Source: a virus
Strand: one strand, 5' to 3'
IMG/VR virus record: IMGVR_UViG_3300044675_003062
Location: 1 to 53,298 of that record
DNA: 53,298 nucleotides
The notes below the pieces were generated by a model, which worked only from the letters and a program-made list of their open reading frames with translations, made no database searches and was not told the origin of the DNA. The translations under genes were made by a program, and so were the position numbers. Position 1 is the first letter of the stretch; each line of letters opens with the position of its first letter. Positions 30,555-39,493 of the stretch are shown here, one piece after another.

Positions 30555-31355
30555 TCATTCTCCCGAGATCGTGCCCGTGGCACGGTAGGTGAGGGCGGAC
30601 AGGGCACGCTCCAGCGAAATGCGAAGCTCTTGCTGCAGGATCGCAGCCACCTGGGCCTGCGTTTGCTGAAACGCCGTGCGGATTGGCGGCTGGCCAGCCA
30701 CGCCACCCTCGGGCGTAGGCGGGATCACGATTGGGCTGGCTGACTTCTTGAAGTACGCACCCGGTGTTGGTGGGTCAGTGGCAAAGCCGCCGCCACGGAG
30801 CTTGACCATCTGGAACGGGCCGAGCGATTTGTAGCTCGATGCGATGTAGGCGTTCTGCCCTTTGACGGTGTGAACGACGCCCTTGCCGCGAACCACTTCT
30901 TGCTTTCCCATTCGCGTCCGCACGAACGGCACTGAGGGGCTTTTCCGCTGGTAAGGCGTGTTGCTGAACTTGCTGACGACACGTGCTCGCGTGCCGTATT
31001 CGATCAGCCACTGGTGATACGCCCGATCTCCCACCTTGCCCGACGAGACTCGCACCCTGCCGCCAGCGGCGTCCTCCGAGCCACGATTGCCGCTGCGCCG
31101 GTAGCCGATCAGCCCGACCGCGTTGCCGTTCTTCGTGTACGCCTTCGCCAGCGACATCACAGCGGCCCGCAGATTGCCCGTAGGGCCGATGGGCGTCAGT
31201 TCCCGTAGCCGCGTTTCGGCAGGCACTATCGCCTTCTGGAGGGCATCCTTGAGGGCCACGGCAGTGAAACGCTTGTCGCCGAGGTTGCGAATTGCATCGC
31301 CAACCTCCTTGAGGTCTGGGAAGTCCGCCGTGATGACGATGCCTGCCGTAGCCAT
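30555..31355 (-). CDS. HK97 gp10-like minor tail/connector protein, extended
   Basis: 266 residues; start ATG 31355 overlaps the preceding stop. DAIRNLGDKRFTAVALKDALQKAIVPAETRLRELTPIGPTGNLRAAV is the gp10-family helix and 'P..tG.L......' motif. Then comes GRVRVSSGKVGDRAYHQWLIEYGTR with the usual 'H..l.E.Gt'. Family members are usually 110-150 residues. The additional 120 residues at the C terminus contain proline-rich linkers and a helical end. Confidence 0.75.
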   Translation of the reverse strand: MATAGIVITADFPDLKEVGDAIRNLGDKRFTAVALKDALQKAIVPAETRLRELTPIGPTGNLRAAVMSLAKAYTKNGNAVGLIGYRRSGNRGSEDAAGGRVRVSSGKVGDRAYHQWLIEYGTRARVVSKFSNTPYQRKSPSVPFVRTRMGKQEVVRGKGVVHTVKGQNAYIASSYKSLGPFQMVKLRGGGFATDPPTPGAYFKKSASPIVIPPTPEGGVAGQPPIRTAFQQTQAQVAAILQQELRISLERALSALTYRATGTISGE

Positions 31356-31672
31356 CAGACGTTCTCCTGGCAGATGACTTCATGCTCGCTGCGGTTGTTG
31401 TGCTCTAGCAGGCTGACAATCTCCAGCGTGCGAGACCGCCACGAAAGCCGGTGCGACTGCGTGAGGCCCGGCAGATACCGCATCCGCACACGGTGACTAA
31501 TTGCCACTTGGCTCTGCCCAGAGAGCAGTTGCTCGCGGGCCGAAACGCCATCGACGCTGGCCCACACAGCAGATGAGTCAGCCCACGTCATCACCAGTTC
31601 GCCAACGGAGTTTGTGACGCCGCTGGCGACTTGCACCGTTACCCGCTCACGCAGTTTGCCGGGGTCGATCAT
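31355..31672 (-). CDS. head-tail adaptor (stopper) protein, SPP1 gp16/HK97 family
   Basis: 105 residues. MIDPGKLRERVTVQ, 'WADSSAVWASVDGVSAREQLLSGQ', 'HRVRMRYLPGL' and 'RTLEIVSLLEHNNR' match the phage head-tail joining/adaptor family in order. The stopper closes the portal after packaging and recruits the tail. Confidence 0.85.
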   Translation of the reverse strand: MIDPGKLRERVTVQVASGVTNSVGELVMTWADSSAVWASVDGVSAREQLLSGQSQVAISHRVRMRYLPGLTQSHRLSWRSRTLEIVSLLEHNNRSEHEVICQENV

Positions 31673-32307
31673 CAGTACGATCCCCAGCGGTGTGCATCGA
31701 GCAACGCTTTGACGCCGTAAGGGGTGTCGTTCAGCGAGCCGCTATCAGCCGCGAGTCGCCTCTCGTAGTAATGCCCGACGAGCATCAAGATCGCGTTGCG
31801 GACGCCTTGCGGCACGCTCGATCCAGACTCACCACGGCCCGCCCACCATGTCACGGTCACGGAGTTGTAGTCGGTCAAGTGCCCCGGCCACGCCCCGCCG
31901 TAGGTGTTGCGGATCACGCCCGGCTTCGTGTCGCGGTCAACACGATAAGTCGATGACGACAAGGCAGCGGTCGCCCCCGATACATCAGACGTAAACGTGA
32001 CGCTGACAGCCGTCGCCGTGCCAGACGTCGCCATCGGGGGCCGCGGCAGTTCAATCTCGGCTGGGAATCCATCGAGCCGCATCACAAGCTGCTGGTGAAT
32101 CAAAGCCTCGTCCATGTAGGCCTCGACCCACTCGCGAGCCGCCGTGATGAGCGAGACGATGTAGAAGTCGTCAGCGTCGGAATCAATGCGGCAGTGGGCC
32201 TTCGCCTCTGCCAGAGACACAGGCTCCACGACCGGCTGCGTCAGCGTCCGCAGGCTGCGGTACCGCATCGGCTTGCCGTCATACACCGGGCGAGGATAGT
32301 CCATCAC
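31672..32307 (-). CDS. head-tail connector protein (gp6/phiE125 gp8-like)
   Basis: 211 residues. PVVEPVSLAEAKAHCRID, then IVSLITAAREWVEAYMDEALIHQQL is the family's helical core; the middle is a beta insertion; VRNAILMLVGHYYERR closes the domain. It forms the ring under the portal. The gene overlaps its neighbours at both ends. Confidence 0.85.
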   Translation of the reverse strand: MMDYPRPVYDGKPMRYRSLRTLTQPVVEPVSLAEAKAHCRIDSDADDFYIVSLITAAREWVEAYMDEALIHQQLVMRLDGFPAEIELPRPPMATSGTATAVSVTFTSDVSGATAALSSSTYRVDRDTKPGVIRNTYGGAWPGHLTDYNSVTVTWWAGRGESGSSVPQGVRNAILMLVGHYYERRLAADSGSLNDTPYGVKALLDAHRWGSY

Positions 32308-32507
32308 ATCCCTCTTGGTGAGCGGCGGCGTGGCGTGAGGTCGGCAGACTCGCCGCCTAGCTCAACGCTTGCCGTCTCGATCAAGTCAATCTGTTTCTCT
32401 GGGATCGCACGCCCCTCGGCAATCAGCCGCTGGGCTACATCGCTGTCACACTCGGTCACGTCGCCGGGGCGATAGGTCGAGTAGTTGGCGGTGAACTTGA
32501 TTTTCAT
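32304..32507 (-). CDS. small head-region hypothetical protein
   Basis: 67 residues from ATG 32507 (ATGA overlap with the glycosyltransferase-like gene). KIKFTANYSTYRPGDVTECDSDVAQRLIAEGRA resembles the short 'Y.pGe...f....a..Li..G.A' head proteins found next to connectors in HK97-like phages. Probably a minor head or connector accessory. Confidence 0.6.
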   Translation of the reverse strand: MKIKFTANYSTYRPGDVTECDSDVAQRLIAEGRAIPEKQIDLIETASVELGGESADLTPRRRSPRGM

Positions 32508-33241
32508 GATTGGGGCACACTCCATGCAGTGTCGGGGCGGGTGAGCTTGGTCGTGAAGTCAGTCGTCCACTGGAACACGGGTGCTTGCAGATTCTTCCCC
32601 GGCCATGTGACGACGTACTCGCCGTGGCCGAGAACGACACGCGGTGAGATGAACACGCGATTGCCGCTCTCTCGCCAGTTGCGCCAGAAGAAAATATCGT
32701 CATCGACGCGGCCCTCGTTCCACGAATCATCGGGGCCGGGCTTGCTCCAAAACCAAGGCTTCTTGCATCGCTTCAACGCAGCCGTGGAAATGACCGTCAG
32801 CCCAAAGTGAGCCGAATCAACTTCCTGCACCGGCTCGGCAAACCAATCGGCAGGCACCGTCGAACTGCCACTAGCAGGCGGATCGTCAAGCGTGCCCTTG
32901 AGCGTCAGCATCGGGCGACCGTCCTCACGCTTCGTCTGCAGTCCCGTGATCGCATCGCACTGGAACGTCAACGCCATCGCGAACAGATGCTCGACGTCGG
33001 CCTTCGTGAAGAATGTGTCGTAGTCGATGGTGAGTAGGTACTCGCACTTGTCGATGAACTGCTCGAAAATACGGGTATTCACCTGTGACCAGAACGCACC
33101 CGTGCCCATCGTCGGCCGGATACCCAGCGGCATCAGAGCCTGCGCCCACGCGAAGTGGTTGGACGTGAACGACAGTCGCGGCATCGAAAGCACGGCCTCG
33201 ACGCGAATGTCAACCTCTGTACCGCCGACTTTGACAATCAC
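32504..33241 (-). CDS. glycosyltransferase-like protein inside the head gene cluster
   Basis: 245 residues. A GT-A-like arrangement: SFTSNHFAWAQALMPLGI, a long helix, YLLTIDYDTFFTKADVEHL (DYDT as the DxD metal site), CDAITGLQTKRED, then DSAHFGLTVISTAALKR and a late acidic VDDDIFFWRNWRESG. It lies in the head operon between the connector genes and a capsid-associated gene, with a terminator just upstream. It may glycosylate a virion protein, but could have lost activity. Two further glycosyltransferase-like genes lie at 48833..50288. Confidence 0.68.
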   Translation of the reverse strand: MIVKVGGTEVDIRVEAVLSMPRLSFTSNHFAWAQALMPLGIRPTMGTGAFWSQVNTRIFEQFIDKCEYLLTIDYDTFFTKADVEHLFAMALTFQCDAITGLQTKREDGRPMLTLKGTLDDPPASGSSTVPADWFAEPVQEVDSAHFGLTVISTAALKRCKKPWFWSKPGPDDSWNEGRVDDDIFFWRNWRESGNRVFISPRVVLGHGEYVVTWPGKNLQAPVFQWTTDFTTKLTRPDTAWSVPQS

Positions 33242-33248
33242 TAGAGCT

Positions 33249-33292
33249 ACTCCAAAAGGAAACGGCTGGCGGGGATCGCTTCCCGCCAGCCG
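33249..33292 (-). terminator. Rho-independent terminator after the capsid genes
   Basis: 11-bp stem CGGCTGGCGGG / CCCGCCAGCCG (33263..33273 with 33282..33292), followed on the minus strand by TTTCCTTTT. It probably lowers expression of the connector and tail genes relative to the capsid protein. Confidence 0.82.
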
Positions 33293-33318
33293 TCCATGAT
33301 TGTCTGCGTGTCAAGCGA

Positions 33319-33768
33319 TTAGGCGTTGACCACGACCTGCACGCCCGAACTCGATGCGTCCGATGCACCGGCTTCGCCACGGCCCAGCCGGGCAACGCTC
33401 GCCACAACGCTCGCCGCAACCGGCGTGGCGTTGACCCGCAAGTACCGCTTGCGGCCCCGCGTGTCGAGGTTGATCCGCACGACGTTAGAGCCGCTGGTGC
33501 GGGAACCGCTCGACGGGATGGCGAACCCACCGACACCACCGCCAACGAGGGCCGTGACGTCAGCGAAGCCGCTGCCCGAGGCATCGGACTCTTCGATCTT
33601 CAGAGCACGGCAGATCGCGTCCGAGGTGGACGCAGCCGCCTCAAACACAACGTCGATGGACGCATAGGAAAACCCCAGCGTGTCGATGGTGTGCTGCGCA
33701 GTCTGAGCCGTGGTCGTGTCGGCCACGCCGATCATCGCGTCGGTCTTGGAATTGGCAAGGTGAAGCAT
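33319..33768 (-). CDS. capsid-associated (decoration-like) protein
   Basis: 149 residues from ATG 33768 (AGGAG upstream). Beta-rich and small-residue-rich. SYASIDVVFEAAASTSDAICRALKIEESDASGS and KRYLRVNATPVAASVVASVARLGRGEAG resemble the small capsid-associated proteins encoded after HK97-type major capsid genes. It is followed by a strong terminator, so it is made in amounts comparable to the capsid protein. Confidence 0.6.
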   Translation of the reverse strand: MLHLANSKTDAMIGVADTTTAQTAQHTIDTLGFSYASIDVVFEAAASTSDAICRALKIEESDASGSGFADVTALVGGGVGGFAIPSSGSRTSGSNVVRINLDTRGRKRYLRVNATPVAASVVASVARLGRGEAGASDASSSGVQVVVNA

Positions 33769-33795
33769 TAGCAGGGTACTCCTGAGTATTTGAAA

Positions 33796-35148
33796 TCAGC
33801 CGAACTTGAGGGCACACACCGGGCCTGCCTTGGCAGCACTGCCGAGATCGTGAGCAACCATCGCAACGCGAGCGGTGGCGAAGGTGAGAGTCTGGTCGTA
33901 CTCGATGAACCGGCTGGCGTCGGTCTTGATCGTCACGCCACGCCGCTCGCCGTAGGTCGCCGCTTGGCTCATGTCGCCGAACAGGCAGGCCACGGTGCCC
34001 GTGGTGCCGGTAAGGGCCGACTGGAGCGGATGGCACAGCACCACCGGGAAGCCGAGGAACTGAAGGTTCGCACCGCCAGCGATGTCGGCAGCGTTGTTGC
34101 CCGCGTGGGAAACCATCAGCCGCAGCATCGAGGAACCGTAGCCAGCAGGCGAGATGAAAAACTTCGCATTCCGGCGGGCGAACAGCGGTGCCCTCGCAAC
34201 GAGCGAGGTGAAGTCGGTCAGCGTCAGAGCGTCGAACGTCTGGCGGCCGGTCGCCGTCACCACGCTAGCCGCGTGCGTGCCATCGACCACCGAGGTGGCA
34301 ACACCGACCGTGCCGTGGTACGCCGCGCCGCCGTCGCCGATCAGGCCCGCGTTGTCGAACGCTTCCGCGAACGACTGAGCCACTTCGACTGCCATCGCGT
34401 CGGCGAGGTCGATGACCGAATCTTCCAGCAGGCTGTTGGGCACGCGGTTGTCGATGCCCCACAGCTTCGCGATCAGGTTGACGTTGTCGAAGGTCACGTC
34501 GCTCGTCGAGGGAGCAGCGTTCTCGCCAATCGGCCGAGCCGACAGGCCCGACGTCCTGCGAGCCACCAGCATCGAGTCGGTGTTCATGCTCACCCGGCGA
34601 AACTCGCTAGGCACCACGCCGAACTCTTCGACGAGGCGGATGATCTCAGACGACAGCTCGTCGCTGACGAGCACGCCACCGAGCGAGTTGATCGAGCCAG
34701 CCTGGGCACGGCTCTCGACGCCGTGATCGACGCACCACCGGCGAGCCTCGGCATCGCCAAGCTGGTAGCCCTTGAGGTGCATACCGGCACGGTACGCACG
34801 CTCTTCGGCGTTCGGCCCCTTGAAAGCCTTGAGGCGACCGCTGGCACGGGGGACGGCGTAGCTGCGATTTTCCACGGCGGGGGTCTCCTTGACCTCGGGG
34901 GCTTCGACGGCCTTGGCGGGAGCAGCCCGCTCAATGACGGCACGCAGTTCGGTCTGCTTGGCTTCGATCCGCTGGAGCAGTTCGATCTGCTCACGCAGCT
35001 TGGCGGCTCGGGTTTCGAGCGAGCGGAGGGACGCCTCTTGCTCTTCGCTCATCGCGGGGGCATCGCCCTCGGCGGGCGTCTCGGAGGTCGCTTCCATTTC
35101 AGCGACCACGGCGGCGAGTTCGTCGAGCAGCTTCTTGAGCTTGTCCAC
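33796..35148 (-). CDS. major capsid protein, HK97 fold, with N-terminal scaffolding region
   Basis: 450 residues. Start is GTG 35148 with AGGAG eight bases upstream. The N-terminal 110 residues are a charged coiled coil (delta/scaffold domain: DKLKKLLDELAAVVAEMEA and EASLRSLETRAAKLREQIELL), cleaved by the protease in related phages. The mature domain has LGGVLVSDELSSEIIRLVEEFGVV, NAAPSTSDVTFDNVNLIAKLWGIDNRVPNSLLEDS, FFISPAGYGSSMLRL and LFGDMSQAATYGERRG, in family order. This is the building block of the capsid shell. Confidence 0.93.
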   Translation of the reverse strand: MDKLKKLLDELAAVVAEMEATSETPAEGDAPAMSEEQEASLRSLETRAAKLREQIELLQRIEAKQTELRAVIERAAPAKAVEAPEVKETPAVENRSYAVPRASGRLKAFKGPNAEERAYRAGMHLKGYQLGDAEARRWCVDHGVESRAQAGSINSLGGVLVSDELSSEIIRLVEEFGVVPSEFRRVSMNTDSMLVARRTSGLSARPIGENAAPSTSDVTFDNVNLIAKLWGIDNRVPNSLLEDSVIDLADAMAVEVAQSFAEAFDNAGLIGDGGAAYHGTVGVATSVVDGTHAASVVTATGRQTFDALTLTDFTSLVARAPLFARRNAKFFISPAGYGSSMLRLMVSHAGNNAADIAGGANLQFLGFPVVLCHPLQSALTGTTGTVACLFGDMSQAATYGERRGVTIKTDASRFIEYDQTLTFATARVAMVAHDLGSAAKAGPVCALKFG

Positions 35149-35244
35149 TTGTAGACTCCTGTGTGCGGGACGCGGGCGGCCAACGCTGCCCACACACTGA
35201 AGCTACGAGCCGCAGCCCACACCCATCCAGACGAGAGTAAAGAA

Positions 35245-35415
35245 CTAGCCCCGCATCCGCCGCACCTCGACGGCATTCAGAACGTGCTTGCCAGTGCAGC
35301 CGCATGAGTCGCAACGCAAGTACCGAATTTGGTACTCGCCCTGCCGCTGGCTGCTCGCGACTTGCAGCCGCCCGCCTCGGCACCTTGTGCACGAATCGCC
35401 TGTCTTAGCGGCCAT
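35245..35415 (-). CDS. small zinc-ribbon protein
   Basis: 56 residues from ATG 35415, overlapping the protease gene by 11 bases. Two CxxC pairs (CTRCRGG and CDSCGCTG) form a zinc ribbon with an arginine-rich end. Role unknown; it lies between protease and capsid genes. The 96-base gap 35149..35244 shows nothing notable. Confidence 0.55.
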   Translation of the reverse strand: MAAKTGDSCTRCRGGRLQVASSQRQGEYQIRYLRCDSCGCTGKHVLNAVEVRRMRG

Positions 35416-36409
35416 GCTTGCGGAGGTACTCGCGGAGGGCTGTGGTTTTCTTTGCCATCTCAATCCATGCCGTCGTCGACACTGCTGTCTGCTGACGGTA
35501 CGAATCGAACGAACGCTTCGCCACGCTCACATCAGCATCGGGGTAGGCAGGAAAGGTCACTGGCCCGACGTCGATCAGGCTGTCAATCTTCGTCACGGTG
35601 CGGATGCTGCGGCCATCTTCCACGCTCCACGACTCGCCGCCGGGGGCGATCTGGAAGCTGAACGAACTACCACGCACGATGCCCGCGTCGATGTTGCTGG
35701 CAAGGTCGCGGCCGTAGGTTGTGTCGGGCACCTTGAACTCGTACCGCAGGCCGATCTCGTCCACGTTCATCCGCAGCGTGCCGGGGTAGCGGGCGAGCGG
35801 ATAGTTTGCGTCGTGATTGAACAGTGCCCGCGTCTCTAGCGGTCGCTTGCGGCCACGCCGCTCGGCAACGATGCCGAATGCGTCGGGGGCAATTCGCTCC
35901 GTGAACTCACCCAGGTCGAGCGAATTGACGCCGAACTTGGCAGCGTAGCCGACGATCCACCGGCTCTCGCCCGCGTCGCCTTCCTCGCTGCGAGACTCCA
36001 CATGGAGCAGCGGTAGGGAGTCCGAACCCTCTTCGTACAAGCTGCGTCGTTCAATCATGCTACGGTTTTCCTCATCTGCGGCGTTTAGTTGCTCAACTAG
36101 TTTTCGTGCCCATGCGTAGCCGGGGTCTGATCCCCACAACGCCCACGCAATGCGGCCGTTGCTCGGGAAGCCTTCGTCGCCGGGCGACCATCCCTTGCCC
36201 TGCTTGTCTACTTCGTGGCGGTCGAAATACGCTTTCATCCTTCGTGCGGTATCGGGCGAAATGTTTGTGCCGTTGCTCAGGTCGCGTGCCCGTGCGATGC
36301 CGACCGCCGTGCCACCGCGACCATACTCGCTGCGCCAGTCAAGCCCCTTCTGGGCCTCGCTTCGCACGCCAGCCGGGGGCGTGAAGTCGATGTGGTCATA
36401 CTTCGCCAT
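35405..36409 (-). CDS. HK97-type prohead protease with N-terminal accessory domain
   Basis: 334 residues. The N-terminal 110 residues (FTPPAGVRSEAQKGLDWRSEYGRGGTAVGIARARDL ... NGRIAWALWGSDPGYAWARKL) form an accessory domain often fused to phage head-maturation proteins. The protease domain follows: ESRWIVGYAAKFGVNSLDLGEFTERIAPDAF, then LFNHDANYPLARYPGTLRM with the catalytic histidine, and GIVRGSSFSFQI with the catalytic serine, ending SLIDVGPVTFPAYPDADVSVA. It cleaves the capsid scaffold. It overlaps the portal gene by 14 bases. Confidence 0.9.
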   Translation of the reverse strand: MAKYDHIDFTPPAGVRSEAQKGLDWRSEYGRGGTAVGIARARDLSNGTNISPDTARRMKAYFDRHEVDKQGKGWSPGDEGFPSNGRIAWALWGSDPGYAWARKLVEQLNAADEENRSMIERRSLYEEGSDSLPLLHVESRSEEGDAGESRWIVGYAAKFGVNSLDLGEFTERIAPDAFGIVAERRGRKRPLETRALFNHDANYPLARYPGTLRMNVDEIGLRYEFKVPDTTYGRDLASNIDAGIVRGSSFSFQIAPGGESWSVEDGRSIRTVTKIDSLIDVGPVTFPAYPDADVSVAKRSFDSYRQQTAVSTTAWIEMAKKTTALREYLRKHGR

Positions 36410-37889
36410 CGTCAGCCTTTCGCTCTGTCAGCGGGTCGATTGCCGCCGGAGCCGACTCGCTCACTCCTGCGAGAATCGACGCAACCTGTGCGGCAGTGAT
36501 GCTTGGGAACGACGCGGCGATCAGTGCTGCCGCCCCGTCCTTCGTGATGAGGCCCGCAGGCACTTGCTGCAGGATTGCGATAAGCCCCGTGATCTGTGCC
36601 CCATTGAGCGAAACGTCGGCAACCTGCGCAGCAACAGGCTCGCCTTGCTCTGCCGCTGCCACTCCACCCTCGACCGCTTGGCCGTCGATGCCGCTGCCCG
36701 GCTGCTGCTGGGCCAGCACGTCATCGACCGATGGCATCGCACCCAGCGTGCCCATGTTGAGCGGGCGGTACCGCTCGTCGCCACCGTCCACCGGGTCAAG
36801 GTTCTCGCTGGCTCTGATGTCGTTGGTGCTGACCACGCCGATGTCCCACATGGCACGGTAGTAGGCCGACCGGCTCGCGGCATCGCCGCGCAGCAAGCCC
36901 CGCACGTCAAACTCGGCGAGGTACTTCTCGTCGTCAACAATCAAGTCTCGCAGGAACGCCGACTCGAAACGACGAAGCCACGGCATGATCGTGTGCGTGA
37001 CGAATTGAATCTCGCTCTGTGGCGATCCCTGCTCAAGGCCGAGCAGATAGCCGGGAATGCGGAACAGCCTTGCGATCTCGCGAAGCTGATGCTCGCGTAG
37101 CTCTAGGTACTGCGAGTCGGAGTTGCTGGCGTAGGGTACCTCGTAAGGCTTCAGGCCGCCCGTGAGTACCGCCGTTTCGTGAGCGTTGTGCGGGCCGCGA
37201 TGCTTGCGGTTCCAGTTCTCGGCCAACTCGCGGCGAGCCTCGGCGTTCAACTGGTTCTCGGTGGACAGGATGAATCCCGGCCGGGCACCGGCACCAAAGA
37301 ATCTGGCCCCGTGAACCTCGCACGCCCGAGCCAACGCAATCGCCTCGCGGCACTCTTCCACAATCGAGATGCCGTGAACGCCGTCGTCGCTCGGCCCACG
37401 CATGTGCAGAATCTGCTCGTCGGAGTAGACCGTCTGGCGCCCACCTGCCTCGCGGTACGAATACCGCAGCCTACTGTTCTCCAGCGTCTCGACCTTCATC
37501 CGACTCGGGTGCAGCGGCACGATCTGGTCGATGGCACCAGACGCCCCAGGCACGAGCTCAGAGTAGGCATCGCCCCACAGTCCGACGTGCATCACTGCCT
37601 GCTCACGCCACTCAAAGCTCGTCTGCCAGTTGTTTGGCTGGCTGTGCAGCCTGCGGTAGAGCGGCAGTTCACGGGCGAGCCGCTTGCCGCCGCTCGCTGT
37701 CCGCTCAAGCAGATGCAGCGGCAGACCGGCCACCGTCTCGGCAAGGATTCGCAGGCATGAAAACACAGCCGCCACCGACGTCGCATTCTCGGGGGTGATC
37801 CGCACGCCTGCGGGTGACCGGCCACCACCGTCGTCGCCCCACGAACGCTCTTCGCCGGGGAGCCACAGAATGCGATTTTCGGCAATCAT
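36396..37889 (-). CDS. phage portal protein, HK97 family
   Basis: 497 residues from ATG 37889 (ATGA overlap with the terminase stop). PENATSVAAVFSCLRILAETVAGLPLHLLER, HPLYRRLHSQPN-type segment, WREQAVMHVGLWGDAYSEL, 'IVPLHPSRMKVE' and 'IARLFRIPGYLLGLEQGS' are the diagnostic HK97-portal motifs in the right order. The C-terminal 110 residues are low-complexity and helical, ending in a highly charged tail. It differs in family from the lambda-type portal at 123..1571. Confidence 0.94.
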   Translation of the reverse strand: MIAENRILWLPGEERSWGDDGGGRSPAGVRITPENATSVAAVFSCLRILAETVAGLPLHLLERTASGGKRLARELPLYRRLHSQPNNWQTSFEWREQAVMHVGLWGDAYSELVPGASGAIDQIVPLHPSRMKVETLENSRLRYSYREAGGRQTVYSDEQILHMRGPSDDGVHGISIVEECREAIALARACEVHGARFFGAGARPGFILSTENQLNAEARRELAENWNRKHRGPHNAHETAVLTGGLKPYEVPYASNSDSQYLELREHQLREIARLFRIPGYLLGLEQGSPQSEIQFVTHTIMPWLRRFESAFLRDLIVDDEKYLAEFDVRGLLRGDAASRSAYYRAMWDIGVVSTNDIRASENLDPVDGGDERYRPLNMGTLGAMPSVDDVLAQQQPGSGIDGQAVEGGVAAAEQGEPVAAQVADVSLNGAQITGLIAILQQVPAGLITKDGAAALIAASFPSITAAQVASILAGVSESAPAAIDPLTERKADDGEV

Positions 37890-39493
37890 ATGAAAAAGAT
37901 TTCGGAGGTTGAGGCGGGCGACTGCTCGCTGCCGATCCAAGTTCCTATTCCCTGGCACAAAGCGACAACGCCGTCGATCCGCTCCGTAGACTTTGACTTG
38001 CTCGGGTAGATGTTTCCGTACCGATCCTCATGAACGGCCGCGTTGCCAGCACACCATGACAAGACCGGATGCCCGTTGTGTCTGACTTTCGAGTTCGCAA
38101 GTAGGTTCTCAAGTGCTTTCGCGGGGCCGCTCATGGCCCGGCCGCCTTGCGGGTATCCTCTCACCTCAATGCCGTCCCCTTGCAGCATGTTTGCCAGCAT
38201 CTGCCCGTTGAACTTCAAGTCAACGCCGACCAGCCGAACGGAATACTGCTCGCAGATTTGCGTGATGTCCCGATGCAAAACCGTGTAGTCAGTCACGTTT
38301 CCCTCGGTCGTGCGGATATGTCCGTCGCGAATCCAGCCGAGGTAGTCCACCTTGTCTCGCTGCGTTCGCTCCACGGCGTTCGCCTCGGGAATCCAGAAGA
38401 ACGGCAGCACGTCCACGCTGCCGTCGCTCGGGTCTGGGCAGACCAGCACTAGGGCCGAAAGGTCGTAAGTGGTCGCAAGGTCAAGCCCGGCGTATACGGG
38501 CCGGTCGCCAAAGTCGCGAAGCGGCACAGACCCCTGCTGCCAAGTTTCCGGCGACAACCAGCGAACGTCGGAGGTCGTCCATGTGTTGAGCCGGTATCGC
38601 AAAAAAGAGTTGAGCTTCGTTGGCGACTGCTCGGCCTCTTTGGCGTCGAGAGCGAAGTCGTCTGGCTTGATCGTGACACCCCAGGACGGGTTCGCCTGCG
38701 GCCACACGTCGGGGTCTTTCCAATCGCCGTCCTGCTCCATTTCGTAAATGCAGGAAAAGAACGTCGGGTCGTATTGCCAGTTCGCCGCAACAGCCTTGGC
38801 GTATTGGTACTGCTCGTAGCAGATGCCCTTGCGGTCATAGCCAGCCGTCGTGATCGAACACAGTAGCGGCTGCTCGCGGGCCGCACCGCCGTAGCGAAGG
38901 GCATCCCAGAGGCGGCGGTCTTTCTGGGCATGTAGCTCATCGAAAAGCAGCCCGTGAATATTCAAGCCTTCTGCTCGAAACGCATCAGCGGACAGGACGC
39001 GATAGAACGACGCCTCTTTGCGATACGCAATCGTGCGACGGGAGTCGATCACCTCAAGCTGCTGCGAGAGCAGGGGGGAGGCTCGCACCATGCTTGCCGC
39101 TTCGCGGAACACGACCGACGCCTGTTCGCGATCCGCAGCCGCGCCATAGACTTCCGCCCCGTTCTCGCCGTCCATGACGAGCAGATACAAGCCGATGCCT
39201 GCAAGGATCGTCGACTTGCCAGACTTCTTGGCCGTCGAGATATAGGCCACGCGGTAGCGGCGTAGGTCGTCGGCAACACGCACCCAGCCGAATAGCTCCG
39301 CGATCATTTCCTTCTGCCAATCAAGCAGCAGGAAAGGCTGCTTGGCGAACTTGCCCTTGCTATGCCGCAGCCAGTTTTCAAAAAACTCTATGGCATGAAC
39401 GGCCCGCTCGGGGTCGAACCAGTAGTCAAGCCCCTGTTTTTGAGCCTCGCTTTTGGACAAAGGCTGCAATCTGATCTGATTCTGCATTGCCAT
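37886..39493 (-). CDS. terminase large subunit
   Basis: 535 residues. The ATPase domain has AYISTAKKSGKSTILAGIGLY (Walker A-type AKKSGKST) and GLLFDELHAQKDRRLWDAL (Walker B with catalytic Glu). The nuclease domain has YAGLDLATTYDLSALVL with the first acidic residue, VGVDLKFNGQMLAN, and a late ERIDGVVALCQGIG acidic segment. HK97/Terminase_1 type. The start ATG 39493 has only a weak ribosome site and overlaps the small-subunit gene by 68 bases; no better start is seen before the first conserved block. Confidence 0.92.
   Translation of the reverse strand: MAMQNQIRLQPLSKSEAQKQGLDYWFDPERAVHAIEFFENWLRHSKGKFAKQPFLLLDWQKEMIAELFGWVRVADDLRRYRVAYISTAKKSGKSTILAGIGLYLLVMDGENGAEVYGAAADREQASVVFREAASMVRASPLLSQQLEVIDSRRTIAYRKEASFYRVLSADAFRAEGLNIHGLLFDELHAQKDRRLWDALRYGGAAREQPLLCSITTAGYDRKGICYEQYQYAKAVAANWQYDPTFFSCIYEMEQDGDWKDPDVWPQANPSWGVTIKPDDFALDAKEAEQSPTKLNSFLRYRLNTWTTSDVRWLSPETWQQGSVPLRDFGDRPVYAGLDLATTYDLSALVLVCPDPSDGSVDVLPFFWIPEANAVERTQRDKVDYLGWIRDGHIRTTEGNVTDYTVLHRDITQICEQYSVRLVGVDLKFNGQMLANMLQGDGIEVRGYPQGGRAMSGPAKALENLLANSKVRHNGHPVLSWCAGNAAVHEDRYGNIYPSKSKSTERIDGVVALCQGIGTWIGSEQSPASTSEIFFI

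Noticed and set aside
33790-35154. Long open frame on the plus strand opposite the capsid gene (454 codons)
   Set aside because: Shadow of the minus-strand capsid gene; no family resemblance, and the same occurs opposite other GC-rich genes.
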